A stretch of 6,111 nt of DNA from Flavobacteriaceae bacterium (lineage in GTDB: Bacteria > Bacteroidota > Bacteroidia > Flavobacteriales > Flavobacteriaceae), in NCBI GenBank assembly GCA_030829155.1, contig JAURBD010000094.1, positions 1 through 6,111 of the forward strand, written 5' to 3'. Every line of letters starts with the position of its first letter. Position 1 is the first letter of the stretch. The translations under genes and the position numbers were made by a program. The notes under the pieces were generated by a model. That model did no database searches. It was not told the DNA's origin and saw only the letters and a list, made by a program, of their open reading frames with translations. Shown piece by piece: positions 1-6,111 of this stretch.

Positions 1-205
1 CAAAAGGTGGTTCTTGAAAATGCAATCCGCGAATTACTCCATAAGTTGAATAAGCTTCATTGTCCTGAACAGGATTAAATGAAAGCTGAGTTGCTTGTTC
101 AAAACATTCTTTTTGAAAACTCTCATAAAAATAACCTCGTGAGTCTTCAAAAACTTTAGGTTTAATCAACCAACATCCCTCAATTTTTGTTTGAATTGTT
201 TTCAT
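1..205 (-). CDS. rmlC: dTDP-4-dehydrorhamnose 3,5-epimerase, N-terminal part (cut by window edge)
   Basis: This enzyme epimerises C3 and C5 of dTDP-4-dehydro-6-deoxyglucose, the third step of dTDP-L-rhamnose synthesis, in the cytoplasm. Only the first 68 residues are in the window; family members are about 180 residues, so the C-terminal two thirds lie past the left edge. Visible family signatures are KPKVFEDSRGYFYESF (about residues 15-30), QDNEAYS (47-53) and GVIRGLHFQ (56-64), where His62 matches the catalytic histidine of RmlC. I chose the ATG at 203-205 because it gives the usual family N-terminus (MKTIQTKIEG). An in-frame ATG at 212-214 adds three residues (MTV) and would overlap the rmlA stop in an ATGA arrangement, so translational coupling from that start is possible. 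Neither start has a good Shine-Dalgarno. It directly follows rmlA and rmlB on the same strand. Identity is very likely; the exact start is not settled. Confidence 0.93.
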   Translation of the reverse strand, partial: MKTIQTKIEGCWLIKPKVFEDSRGYFYESFQKECFEQATQLSFNPVQDNEAYSTYGVIRGLHFQEPPF

Positions 206-210
206 AACTG

Positions 211-1071
211 TCATAAAATTAATGACTTTAGAAAATTTCCATATACAGTTCCTTTAAGTTCTTCTGCTAAATCGCTCAGCTTATCTTTGCCAATAGCTTC
301 AGAATGATATGCCGCCGCTTCGATAGCACCAACAAGAATCCCTTGTCTAGATTGTATAACTTGTACAAACTGACTGGCCTCCATTAATGATTCAATCGTT
401 CCTGTATCTAGCCATGCTGTTCCATGATCCAAAACCTCAACATGCAAGCGATCTTCATCCATATACAATCGGTTAAGATCCGTGATTTCGAGTTCTCCTC
501 TTTTACTTGGTTTTAATTTTTTTGCTTTTTCCACAACTGTCTTGTCATAAAAATAAATTCCAGGTACAGCAAAAGAAGACTTTGGATAAATCGGTTTTTC
601 TTCTATATTAATCGCTTTTTTATTGGAGTCAAATTGAACTATTCCATAACGGTGTGGATCACTTACTCTACTGGCAAAAATCATTCCCCCATCATAAGTA
701 GCGTGTTTTTTTAATTGCTCAATAAAGTGTGTCCCGTAAAACAAATTGTCTCCCAAAATTAAAGCAACTGGATCGTTATTTATAAAATCTTCCCCCAAAA
801 TAAAGGCTTGTGCCAAACCGTTTGGCTCTGGTTGTTCTTTATAAGAAAAAGAGCATCCTATTCTAGATCCATTTCCTAAAAGTCTTCGATACAAGGGAAG
901 GTCATCTGGAGTTGTAATAATTAAAATTTCATGAATTCCAGCTTCAATTAAAGTTGCCAAAGGATAATAAATCATCGGTTTATCATAAATAGGCATAAGT
1001 TGCTTACTTACCGCTTTGGTCAACGGATATAAACGCGTTCCCTTTCCTCCTGCTAAGATAATTCCTTTCAT
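211..1071 (-). CDS. rmlA: glucose-1-phosphate thymidylyltransferase
   Basis: It joins glucose-1-phosphate and dTTP to give dTDP-glucose and pyrophosphate, the first step of dTDP-rhamnose synthesis, in the cytoplasm. The 286 residues match the usual family length of about 290. The N-terminal nucleotide-binding signature GGKGTRLYPLT is at residues 8-18, followed by SKQLMPIYDKP (22-32). The sugar and base contacts sit in YKEQPEPNGLAQAF (77-90). The GDN triplet (Asp108) and LDTG (Asp222) supply the two metal-binding aspartates, and EEKP (157-160) is the sugar-phosphate segment. The C-terminal region reads EAAAYHSEAIG where many homologues have EEIAY, a mild divergence outside the catalytic core. 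The gene lies 10 bases after rmlB and directly before rmlC, consistent with co-transcription. The ATG at 1069-1071 places the GG-rich motif at the standard distance from the N-terminus. Confidence 0.97.
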   Translation of the reverse strand: MKGIILAGGKGTRLYPLTKAVSKQLMPIYDKPMIYYPLATLIEAGIHEILIITTPDDLPLYRRLLGNGSRIGCSFSYKEQPEPNGLAQAFILGEDFINNDPVALILGDNLFYGTHFIEQLKKHATYDGGMIFASRVSDPHRYGIVQFDSNKKAINIEEKPIYPKSSFAVPGIYFYDKTVVEKAKKLKPSKRGELEITDLNRLYMDEDRLHVEVLDHGTAWLDTGTIESLMEASQFVQVIQSRQGILVGAIEAAAYHSEAIGKDKLSDLAEELKGTVYGNFLKSLIL

Positions 1072-1081
1072 AATTCTTATT

Positions 1082-2101
1082 TTATTTTCTTTTGGTAAGG
1101 TAGTGTTTCACAGTGATTTTTAGCCCTTCTTCAAAAGGGGTTTGAGGAAGCCATTTTAAATCCTTTTTTATTTTAGTTGCATCAATAGCGTATCGGTAGT
1201 CATGCCCCAATCGATCGGTGACATGAGTTATTAATTTAGAATATGATTCTCCATTGGATCTAGGTTCAATTTGATCTAAAATTTTAATTACCGCGTCACA
1301 TAACTCCAGATTAGTTTTTTCATTATCTCCGCCAACTGCATAAACTTCTCCCAAAACTCCTCTTTCAAAAACCGTTTGAATTGCTTTACAGTGGTCTTTT
1401 ACAAAAAGCCAATCTCTAATGTTTTCTCCAGTTCCATAGATTGGAATTCCTTCTTCATGAATTGCTTTTCTAATGATTGTTGGTATCAATTTTTCGTGAT
1501 GTTGATATGGTCCAAAATTATTTGAACAATTCGTAGTCACAACCGGTAAACCATAAGTATGAAAATAGCTTCGAACTAAATGATCTGAGGCTGCCTTAGA
1601 TGCACTGTAAGGGCTATTGGGGGCATAGGGTGTTTTTTCTGTAAAAGCCCCTTTTAATCCAAGAGCTCCATATACTTCGTCTGTCGAAATATGATGAAAA
1701 CGAGCTGATTTAAAAGCTGGTTTTAATTTTTGATTATTATCTAACCAGCTTTTTCGTGAAGCTTCTAAAAGCTGAAAAGTTCCTATAATATTGGTTTCTA
1801 TAAAATCCTTTGGCCCACTGATCGAGTTATCGACATGTGATTCTGCAGCAAAATGAATAATTCCTTGAATGTTGTTCTTTTGAAAAAGCTTTTCCAAAAG
1901 AATTGCATCACAAATGTCACCTTCTACAAAACAAACTTGAGTATTTTGCTTCCATCGATCAAGTGCTTTTAGATCAGCTGCGTAAGTTTTTTTATCTAAT
2001 ATTAACAGGCCTTGATCTCGCTTAGTTTCTATCAGATAGTCAACAAAGTTGGAGCCTATAAACCCGAGCCCTCCTGTTATGAGTATTGTTGTTCCTTGCA
2101 T
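1082..2101 (-). CDS. rmlB: dTDP-glucose 4,6-dehydratase
   Basis: It converts dTDP-glucose to dTDP-4-keto-6-deoxyglucose using tightly bound NAD+, the second step of dTDP-rhamnose synthesis and the branch point to other dTDP-deoxysugars. It is an extended short-chain dehydrogenase/reductase of 339 residues, normal for the family. Visible motifs are the Rossmann segment TGGLGFIGSNF (9-19), HFAAESHVDNS (83-93), the active-site STDEVYG (139-145) with Thr140, Asp141 and Glu142, and the catalytic YSASK (Tyr165, Lys169). NNFGPYQHHEKLIP (194-207) and TDRLGHDYRYAID (295-307) are the sugar-nucleotide binding signatures; the second usually has DRPGHD or similar. The STDEVYG triad separates this enzyme from related epimerases. 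It starts only 3 bases after the GH3 gene stop, with no clear Shine-Dalgarno, and precedes rmlA. Confidence 0.97.
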   Translation of the reverse strand: MQGTTILITGGLGFIGSNFVDYLIETKRDQGLLILDKKTYAADLKALDRWKQNTQVCFVEGDICDAILLEKLFQKNNIQGIIHFAAESHVDNSISGPKDFIETNIIGTFQLLEASRKSWLDNNQKLKPAFKSARFHHISTDEVYGALGLKGAFTEKTPYAPNSPYSASKAASDHLVRSYFHTYGLPVVTTNCSNNFGPYQHHEKLIPTIIRKAIHEEGIPIYGTGENIRDWLFVKDHCKAIQTVFERGVLGEVYAVGGDNEKTNLELCDAVIKILDQIEPRSNGESYSKLITHVTDRLGHDYRYAIDATKIKKDLKWLPQTPFEEGLKITVKHYLTKRK

Positions 2102-2104
2102 AGT

Positions 2105-3589
2105 TTAGTCTTGTTTTATTAAAGCATCAGCTATTTTGCGATCGTTAGATAAACGCGGTACTTTGTTCTGTCCTCCAAGTTTTCCTATGGATTTCATATA
2201 AGCTTCAAAACCTTGTTTTACAATAGATTTAATAACAAGTTTCCTAAGAACTTTTCCTTGAATTAAGTCTTGATAATAAACATTCTGTTTTTCCATTTCA
2301 TAGTCCAATACCTTTTCAAAGGCCTCAATGTCTTTTGGCGGAAAGTCAAATTCAATACACCATTCGTGGTATGGTAAACCTTTTTCTGGTTTCACTTGAG
2401 GTGCAACAGTAAACTCACGAACACGAATATCGGTGCCTTCTGTTGCATTTTTAAGGGCTGTTTCTACTTCTTTTCCAATTACATGTTCTCCAAAAGCAGA
2501 AATAAAATGTTTGATTCTCCCTGTAACAACTAATCTATAGGGTGACTTAGACACAAAGCAAACGGTGTCTCCAATATTGTATGCCCAAAGTCCTGCACTT
2601 GTCGAAATTATAAGTGCATAATTTACTCCCAATTCTATTTCATGCAATAAATAACGTTTTGAGTTTTCTTGTTGAATGTGATCAACTCGAATAAATTCGT
2701 AAAAAATATCGTTGTTTAACAACAAAAGAAGGCCGTCTTGTTCTGCAAGATCTTGATATGCAAAAAACCCTTCTGATGCGGGAAACAACTCAATTGTATC
2801 TACCTTTCGCCCAATAAGATTATTAAATACGCTTTTGTAGGGTTCAAAATTAACTCCACCATAAACCAAAAGAGAAAAATCTTTAAATATATCCCCAACA
2901 TTTTTATTTGTTCTCTTTTTTAACTTTTCAAAATACATCTGAATCCATGAAGGTATTCCTCCTATTAAAGTCATGTTTTTGGTTAAAGTTTCTTCAACAA
3001 TCGTGTCTACTTTGTGCTCCCAATCGTCTATGCAATTTGTTTCCCAACTGGGCATTCTACTTTTTTGTAAGTACCGAGGAACATAATGAGCTACAATACC
3101 TGATAAACGTCCCAGTGCAACTCCATTTTTGTCTTCTAGCTCGGGACTCCCTTGAATAAAAATTTGTTTCCCTTTTAAAAAACTTGTTTTTCCAGTTCGA
3201 TTGATATAACTGAGCAGCGCATCCCGAGCTGCGGTGATATGAGTGGGCATAGACTCTTTGGTAATTGGAATGTATTTTGCTCCTGATGTGGTTCCGCTTG
3301 TTTTCGAAAAATAAATTGGCTTACCGGGCCACAAAATATTTTCTTCTCCAGCAACCATTCGATCAATGTAAGGACTCAATTCCTCATAATCCCTTATTGG
3401 TACACATTTTGTAAAATCGGCGGGAGTATTGATGGATTTAAAATTGTGATCTTTTCCAAAGGTAGTTTCACGAGCAGTTGCAATTAGTTTTTGAAACGTT
3501 TTTTCTTGTGACTTAACAGGGTTTTTTATCCACCTTTGATTTCTTGCATGTATAATTTTAGCAAAAAGTTTTGCTGCTATTTGCTTCAT
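2105..3589 (-). CDS. GH3-family protein (putative adenylate-forming acyl-amido synthetase)
   Basis: The protein belongs to the GH3 superfamily. Plant members activate carboxylic acids such as jasmonate or auxin as acyl-adenylates and couple them to amino acids; the role of the bacterial members is, as far as I know, largely undefined. The 494 residues form a complete protein. The ATP/AMP-binding motif KTSGTTSGAKYIP is at about 96-108, ELFPASEGFFA (267-277) matches the second nucleotide motif, and GLWAYNIGDTVCFV (333-346) matches the third with its conserved GD. TGRIKHFISAFGEHV (356-370) begins the C-terminal cap region. No signal peptide or membrane segment is seen, so it should be cytoplasmic. 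An AAAGGA stretch ends 7 bases before the ATG, one of the few Shine-Dalgarno-like sites here. It sits 3 bases after the M23 peptidase gene and 3 bases before rmlB. The substrate cannot be told from sequence. Confidence 0.9.
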   Translation of the reverse strand: MKQIAAKLFAKIIHARNQRWIKNPVKSQEKTFQKLIATARETTFGKDHNFKSINTPADFTKCVPIRDYEELSPYIDRMVAGEENILWPGKPIYFSKTSGTTSGAKYIPITKESMPTHITAARDALLSYINRTGKTSFLKGKQIFIQGSPELEDKNGVALGRLSGIVAHYVPRYLQKSRMPSWETNCIDDWEHKVDTIVEETLTKNMTLIGGIPSWIQMYFEKLKKRTNKNVGDIFKDFSLLVYGGVNFEPYKSVFNNLIGRKVDTIELFPASEGFFAYQDLAEQDGLLLLLNNDIFYEFIRVDHIQQENSKRYLLHEIELGVNYALIISTSAGLWAYNIGDTVCFVSKSPYRLVVTGRIKHFISAFGEHVIGKEVETALKNATEGTDIRVREFTVAPQVKPEKGLPYHEWCIEFDFPPKDIEAFEKVLDYEMEKQNVYYQDLIQGKVLRKLVIKSIVKQGFEAYMKSIGKLGGQNKVPRLSNDRKIADALIKQD

Positions 3590-3592
3590 ATA

Positions 3593-4468
3593 CTATTCCT
3601 TTGAAAAATCAATAAAATTCTGAGGATTCATGGGGTATCCATCACTCCAAAGTTCAAAATGTAAATGCCATCCTGTTGTGAACTCACCCGTATTTCCTGC
3701 TGTGGCTATAACTTCTCCTGCTTTTACAAAATCTCCCTGTTGCTTGCTTAAAGAAGCATTGTGTTTATAAGCAGAAATCAATCCAAAGGGGTGCTCAATG
3801 ATAATGACATGACCAGTCCCTGAAGTCCATTCCGAGAATATTACTGTTCCTTCTGCTACTGATTTAATGGGATCGTTTTCATTAAGAACCACATCAACAG
3901 CAAAATGCTTGTTTGCTGGGTCATATATTTGAGACAGACTTCCTTGAGCCGGAGGAAAAAGGACAAAATCAACTTTGCTCTTAGAATTTCCTGGAAGGTT
4001 ATATTTATCCTCTTGGTAAACGATTACCCGAAGCAATGAATCGTCTATACTTGTTGAAACTATTTGCTTTGATCTTTTTTGAAAGGTGTCGAGTTCTGTT
4101 TTACTTTCTTCTAAATAATCAAATTTGAACTCTCCCACCAATACCCTTTGAATCGAATTTAAATAACGTATCGACTGATCGTAAGCTCTGCTTAAAGAAT
4201 CTAATTTAAAAGCATTTTCTGCGGTTTGAGCTCGCATCTCAGTAGAAGAGTAGCCTGGCATAAGTTCTTTTAATGGGGTTGATGCGATTAAAAAAAAAGT
4301 TCCTACAACAAAGATTGAGATTAAAAGAATAGAAATAATCATCACATTTAAACGAGTCAATCGAAAATATAATTGTTCCTCGAAGGTTTCTTCGTTTAAC
4401 ACTACTAATCGATACTTATTTAATAGTTTTTGTTTGAGTTTTCCTCTTTTATCAGTTGTTTTTTTCAT
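3593..4468 (-). CDS. M23 family (LytM-type) membrane-anchored metallopeptidase
   Basis: This is a probable murein endopeptidase, or an envelope regulator of that fold, anchored in the inner membrane with its catalytic domain in the periplasm. With the ATG at 4466-4468 it has 291 residues. A basic cytoplasmic segment (1-40) precedes one hydrophobic helix at about 41-61, then a likely helical linker (about 75-140) and a C-terminal M23 domain. The zinc ligands appear intact: His188 and Asp192 in HFAVD and His270 in HLHFE. The catalytic histidines correspond to His236 (YKHN) and His268, so it is probably active rather than a degenerate LytM factor. An upstream in-frame TTG at 4478-4480 would add four residues, but it lies inside the TAnnTTTG promoter box, so I prefer the ATG. 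It appears to be the first gene of the unit running through the GH3 gene to rmlC. Confidence 0.92.
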   Translation of the reverse strand: MKKTTDKRGKLKQKLLNKYRLVVLNEETFEEQLYFRLTRLNVMIISILLISIFVVGTFFLIASTPLKELMPGYSSTEMRAQTAENAFKLDSLSRAYDQSIRYLNSIQRVLVGEFKFDYLEESKTELDTFQKRSKQIVSTSIDDSLLRVIVYQEDKYNLPGNSKSKVDFVLFPPAQGSLSQIYDPANKHFAVDVVLNENDPIKSVAEGTVIFSEWTSGTGHVIIIEHPFGLISAYKHNASLSKQQGDFVKAGEVIATAGNTGEFTTGWHLHFELWSDGYPMNPQNFIDFSKE

Positions 4469-4477
4469 GATAGAATA

Positions 4478-4485
4478 CAAATATA
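4478..4485 (-). promoter_or_regulatory. putative Bacteroidota -7 box for the M23-GH3-rml unit
   Basis: Read on the minus strand the site is TATATTTG, an exact match to the Bacteroidota -7 consensus TAnnTTTG. Transcription would be expected to begin a few bases downstream, near 4470-4473, almost at the ATG of the M23 gene at 4468, giving a very short or leaderless mRNA. I see no convincing TTTG -33 element at the usual spacing, so only half the promoter is supported. AT-rich DNA can match this box by chance; the position next to a gene start makes it more credible. Confidence 0.5.
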
Positions 4486-4553
4486 AAGAAACCCTAGTTT
4501 AAAAATTACTGCTTTACTTCCACAAAATATAGATTCCCTATAATTTTTATTTT

Positions 4554-4561
4554 TACATTTG
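4554..4561 (+). promoter_or_regulatory. putative Bacteroidota -7 box for tatA
   Basis: The plus-strand sequence TACATTTG is an exact match to TAnnTTTG. It ends 15 bases before the tatA ATG at 4577, so a start site near 4567-4569 would leave a leader of roughly 8-10 bases. A clear -33 TTTG is not seen around 4528-4537. The mirror-image box for the divergent M23 gene lies about 70 bases away, so the two promoters would fire outward from one shared intergenic region. Confidence 0.5.
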
Positions 4562-4576
4562 TGAAAAATCAACGAC

Positions 4577-4774
4577 ATGAAAAGCTTAATAAATTTTTTA
4601 GGAATGATAGGAGGTCCACAAATAATCCTCATTGTTATTGTAGTTTTATTACTTTTTGGTGGTAGAAAAATTCCTGAATTGATGCGTGGTCTTGGAAGCG
4701 GTATCAAAGAATTTAAAAATGCTACTAAAGAAGATGAAGAAGATTCTTCAAAAATTGAAAATAAAAAAGATTAA
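4577..4774 (+). CDS. tatA: Sec-independent protein translocase subunit TatA/TatE
   Basis: TatA forms the oligomeric channel of the twin-arginine translocation system, which exports folded proteins across the inner membrane. The 65-residue protein has the family layout: a short N-terminus, a hydrophobic helix at about 14-27, the hinge FGGRKIPEL (27-35), an amphipathic helix to about residue 48 (MRGLGSGIKEFKNA), and a charged, probably disordered tail rich in Glu, Asp and Lys. FG followed by a basic residue and PEL is the hallmark of the TatA/B group; the short tail favours TatA/E over TatB. No tatC is visible. It is the only clear plus-strand gene, transcribed divergently from the M23 gene and convergent with the DUF4837 gene, 14 bases from its stop. 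The ATG at 4577 gives the normal TatA N-terminus. Confidence 0.95.
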   Translation: MKSLINFLGMIGGPQIILIVIVVLLLFGGRKIPELMRGLGSGIKEFKNATKEDEEDSSKIENKKD

Positions 4775-4785
4775 TTTTCTTTTTT
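4763..4785. terminator. candidate bidirectional terminator between convergent genes
   Basis: A perfect 8-base inverted repeat, AAAAAAGA and TCTTTTTT, with a 7-base TTAATTT loop spans the last codons of tatA and the tatA stop, ending just short of the stop of the convergent DUF4837 gene. Each direction ends in a run of T, as expected for a two-way terminator. The stem holds only one G:C pair, so it is weak by itself, and A/T tracts can form such repeats by chance. Location is the main support. Confidence 0.35.
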
Positions 4786-4788
4786 GGT

Positions 4789-5745
4789 CTATTGACTAAA
4801 AGAAGATATAATGGTGTTTAATTCAAACATATAATCTCTCTTACTCACAGTAGGTGCAAAAGCAAAACCTTCAATTACTATCCATTTTTTAGCTAGTTCA
4901 TTCTTAACCATATAATTTACAAATGGACCTGCCATAAAATCTTTTTTAACTTCCCACATCCCTTTTGTCAAATAGCCTTCATTTTCATCCAATTTTGTTT
5001 TATAAACATAGGGAAGATAAGCTTTCTCTGTAATCATATGGCTTCCTGGGAGTCTCCCTGGAACATATATCTTGCCTATAGAATCCCTAATGCTTATGAT
5101 TTCATTCAAAGGGTTTGTAGATAATTCTTTATAAGGTAATGTATATGCGATCAAGTTTAGAGTCCCTTTTTGTATTTGCTTTTCAATCCAAATAAAATTG
5201 ATTGTATCCTTTACGGTTTTATAGACGTTAGGATAGGTCAAACTAAAATTGAAACGCTTTTCCAAACTATTGTCTTTTGATAAAGATTTGCGAATTCGTC
5301 TCAATTTTTCTTTTCTTTCGTTTTCTTGAAATAAACCTAAAATAAGTTGTTTGTTTTCTATAACATATTCCTGCATGATTTCTTCATCTTCTCCTCTAAA
5401 AGAAGCAACTATTTGTGGTCGTGCAAAAGGGTTTTCCTTCAAATCGAAACGAGCTAGGCTGTCTTTCGTAAACCATAGAATGTTTCTGCTGTTTCGTGCA
5501 AAACCATCAAAATTTTTAGGGTGAAGATGATTTAGAGAGAACCTAGGTTCATTCATTGGAAGGCCTTCATATTCTGAGGCTAATTCTTTGCGAACAGTTT
5601 CTCCTAGAATCCCTTTCCATTGGGCATTAGTCATCACAACAGTAACGTGATTTAAATTCCCATTTGAATCAGGAACATAACGTTCTGCTCTTTTGGGCGA
5701 ACAACCAATTATAGCTATGGTCAGAAGAAGAAAGAGATTTTTCAT
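4789..5745 (-). CDS. DUF4837-type lipoprotein
   Basis: The protein resembles the DUF4837 family, found mainly in Bacteroidota; no biochemical function is known to me. It has 318 residues. The N-terminus MKNLFLLLTIAIIGCSPK is a lipoprotein signal with lipobox IIGC, so Cys15 should be lipidated after cleavage. The residues after the cysteine (SPKRAERY) are basic, unlike the acidic export signal reported for surface-exposed lipoproteins in this phylum, so a periplasm-facing position is more likely. The family-like stretches I recognise are GNLNHVTVVM (29-38), GLPMNEPRFSLN (61-72), a GYLTKGMWEVKKDFMAGPF segment (257-275) and a hydrophobic C-terminal stretch, WIVIEGFAFAPT (288-299). It lies between convergent tatA and upstream pgk on the same strand. 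No TAnnTTTG box is seen before it, so it may be read from pgk or from an unrecognised promoter. Confidence 0.85.
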   Translation of the reverse strand: MKNLFLLLTIAIIGCSPKRAERYVPDSNGNLNHVTVVMTNAQWKGILGETVRKELASEYEGLPMNEPRFSLNHLHPKNFDGFARNSRNILWFTKDSLARFDLKENPFARPQIVASFRGEDEEIMQEYVIENKQLILGLFQENERKEKLRRIRKSLSKDNSLEKRFNFSLTYPNVYKTVKDTINFIWIEKQIQKGTLNLIAYTLPYKELSTNPLNEIISIRDSIGKIYVPGRLPGSHMITEKAYLPYVYKTKLDENEGYLTKGMWEVKKDFMAGPFVNYMVKNELAKKWIVIEGFAFAPTVSKRDYMFELNTIISSFSQ

Positions 5746-5757
5746 AATACCAGTCTG

Positions 5758-5778
5758 TTGTTTTATTTATTAAAACAA
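5758..5778. repeat. perfect 8-base inverted repeat upstream of the DUF4837 gene
   Basis: TTGTTTTA and TAAAACAA flank a 5-base TTTAT spacer, 12 bases before the ATG of the DUF4837 gene and downstream of pgk. It could be an operator-like site, a weak hairpin in the leader or part of a terminator for pgk. The stem has only one G:C pair. The rest of the 5746-5821 gap shows no promoter box I can support. Confidence 0.4.
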
Positions 5779-5821
5779 TCAAGAATCATTCCACTAAAGG
5801 GGGTCTAAGATTGTCTTATCA

Positions 5822-6111
5822 TCAAGCTCTTAAAGCTGCAATCCCCGGCAAATCTTTGCCTTCAAGACTCTCTAGCATGGCGCCGCCCCCAGTTGAAACA
5901 TAACTTACTTGATTGTGAAATCCAAATTGTTTTACTGCTGCAACAGAATCTCCACCCCCTACAAGTGAAAAAGCTCCTTGTGCTGTGCTTTCAGCAATCG
6001 CCTCTCCTAATGCAATTGTACCTTTTGCAAAGTTGGGAAATTCAAAGACTCCAACAGGGCCATTCCATAATATTGTTTTTGATTCTAAAATAACAGCTCT
6101 AAATCTATTAA
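5822..6111 (-). CDS. pgk: phosphoglycerate kinase, C-terminal part (cut by window edge)
   Basis: Phosphoglycerate kinase transfers a phosphate from 1,3-bisphosphoglycerate to ADP, the first ATP-yielding step of glycolysis, in the cytoplasm. The last 95 residues and the TGA stop at 5822-5824 are visible; the full protein is usually about 395 residues, so the start lies beyond the right edge. The visible part holds LWNGPVGVFEF, the nucleotide-binding LVGGGDSVAAV, and the C-terminal signature VSTGGGAMLESLEGKDLPGIAAL, all in the expected order near the end of the C-terminal nucleotide-binding domain. The protein ends with ALRA. It is on the same strand as the DUF4837 gene, 76 bases upstream of it. 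No frameshift is seen. Confidence 0.96.
   Translation of the reverse strand, partial: NRFRAVILESKTILWNGPVGVFEFPNFAKGTIALGEAIAESTAQGAFSLVGGGDSVAAVKQFGFHNQVSYVSTGGGAMLESLEGKDLPGIAALRA

Noticed and set aside
2908..3159. 83-codon open frame on the plus strand
   Set aside because: It lies wholly antisense within the GH3 gene, has no recognisable domain and is rich in Phe, Leu and Cys as expected for an antisense shadow.
3175..3366. 63-codon open frame on the minus strand in another frame of the GH3 gene
   Set aside because: It overlaps the region encoding the GH3 ATP-binding motif, which is clearly the coding frame.
4465..4707. 80-codon minus-strand frame opposite tatA
   Set aside because: It is antisense to tatA, overlaps the M23 start and promoter region and resembles no known protein.
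5775..5814. Possible pgk terminator with stem ACAATC/GATTGT
   Set aside because: The stem is only 6 bases with a 28-base loop and no proper T run; it is too weak to annotate.
5893..6093. 66-codon plus-strand frame
   Set aside because: It is antisense to pgk, whose reading frame carries clear family motifs.
1..6111. Mobile element, CRISPR, defence system or horizontally acquired island
   Set aside because: No transposase, integrase, direct-repeat array or compositionally odd block is visible; all genes look like core chromosomal genes.

Overview
The window is an AT-rich, tightly packed piece of a chromosome, most likely from a member of the Bacteroidota, probably Flavobacteriaceae. Four things point that way: a DUF4837-type lipoprotein, a bacterial GH3-family protein next to an M23 peptidase and a tatA gene, two matches to the Bacteroidota -7 promoter box TAnnTTTG, and mostly weak or absent Shine-Dalgarno sequences. 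The genes are intact and look like ordinary housekeeping or cell-envelope genes. I see no mobile element, CRISPR array, tRNA or rRNA.

Layout. From about 4480 down to 1, five genes run on the minus strand with almost no space between them: an M23 (LytM-type) membrane-anchored peptidase, a GH3-family protein, rmlB, rmlA and the N-terminal part of rmlC, which runs off the left edge. Gaps are 3, 3 and 10 bases, then 5 bases or a 4-base ATGA overlap at rmlA/rmlC depending on the rmlC start. This reads as one transcription unit. The 4469-4576 gap separates it from the divergent plus-strand gene tatA, and each side carries a TAnnTTTG box close to its start codon. tatA then converges on a minus-strand DUF4837 lipoprotein gene (4789-5745), with an A/T-only inverted repeat at the junction. 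After a 76-base gap holding a perfect 8-base inverted repeat, the minus-strand C-terminal quarter of phosphoglycerate kinase (pgk) fills the right edge.

How the genes work together. RmlA, RmlB and RmlC catalyse the first three steps from glucose-1-phosphate and dTTP towards dTDP-L-rhamnose. The final reductase RmlD is not visible and may lie beyond the left edge. The M23 protein is predicted to cut or bind peptidoglycan from the inner-membrane face. TatA is the pore-forming part of the Tat export system, and the DUF4837 protein is a predicted lipoprotein. The common theme is envelope building. The GH3 protein, an adenylate-forming acyl-amido synthetase by family, is the functional unknown. 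Nothing here amounts to a clearly new system; the most interesting points are the GH3 gene inside an envelope operon and the divergent promoter region.
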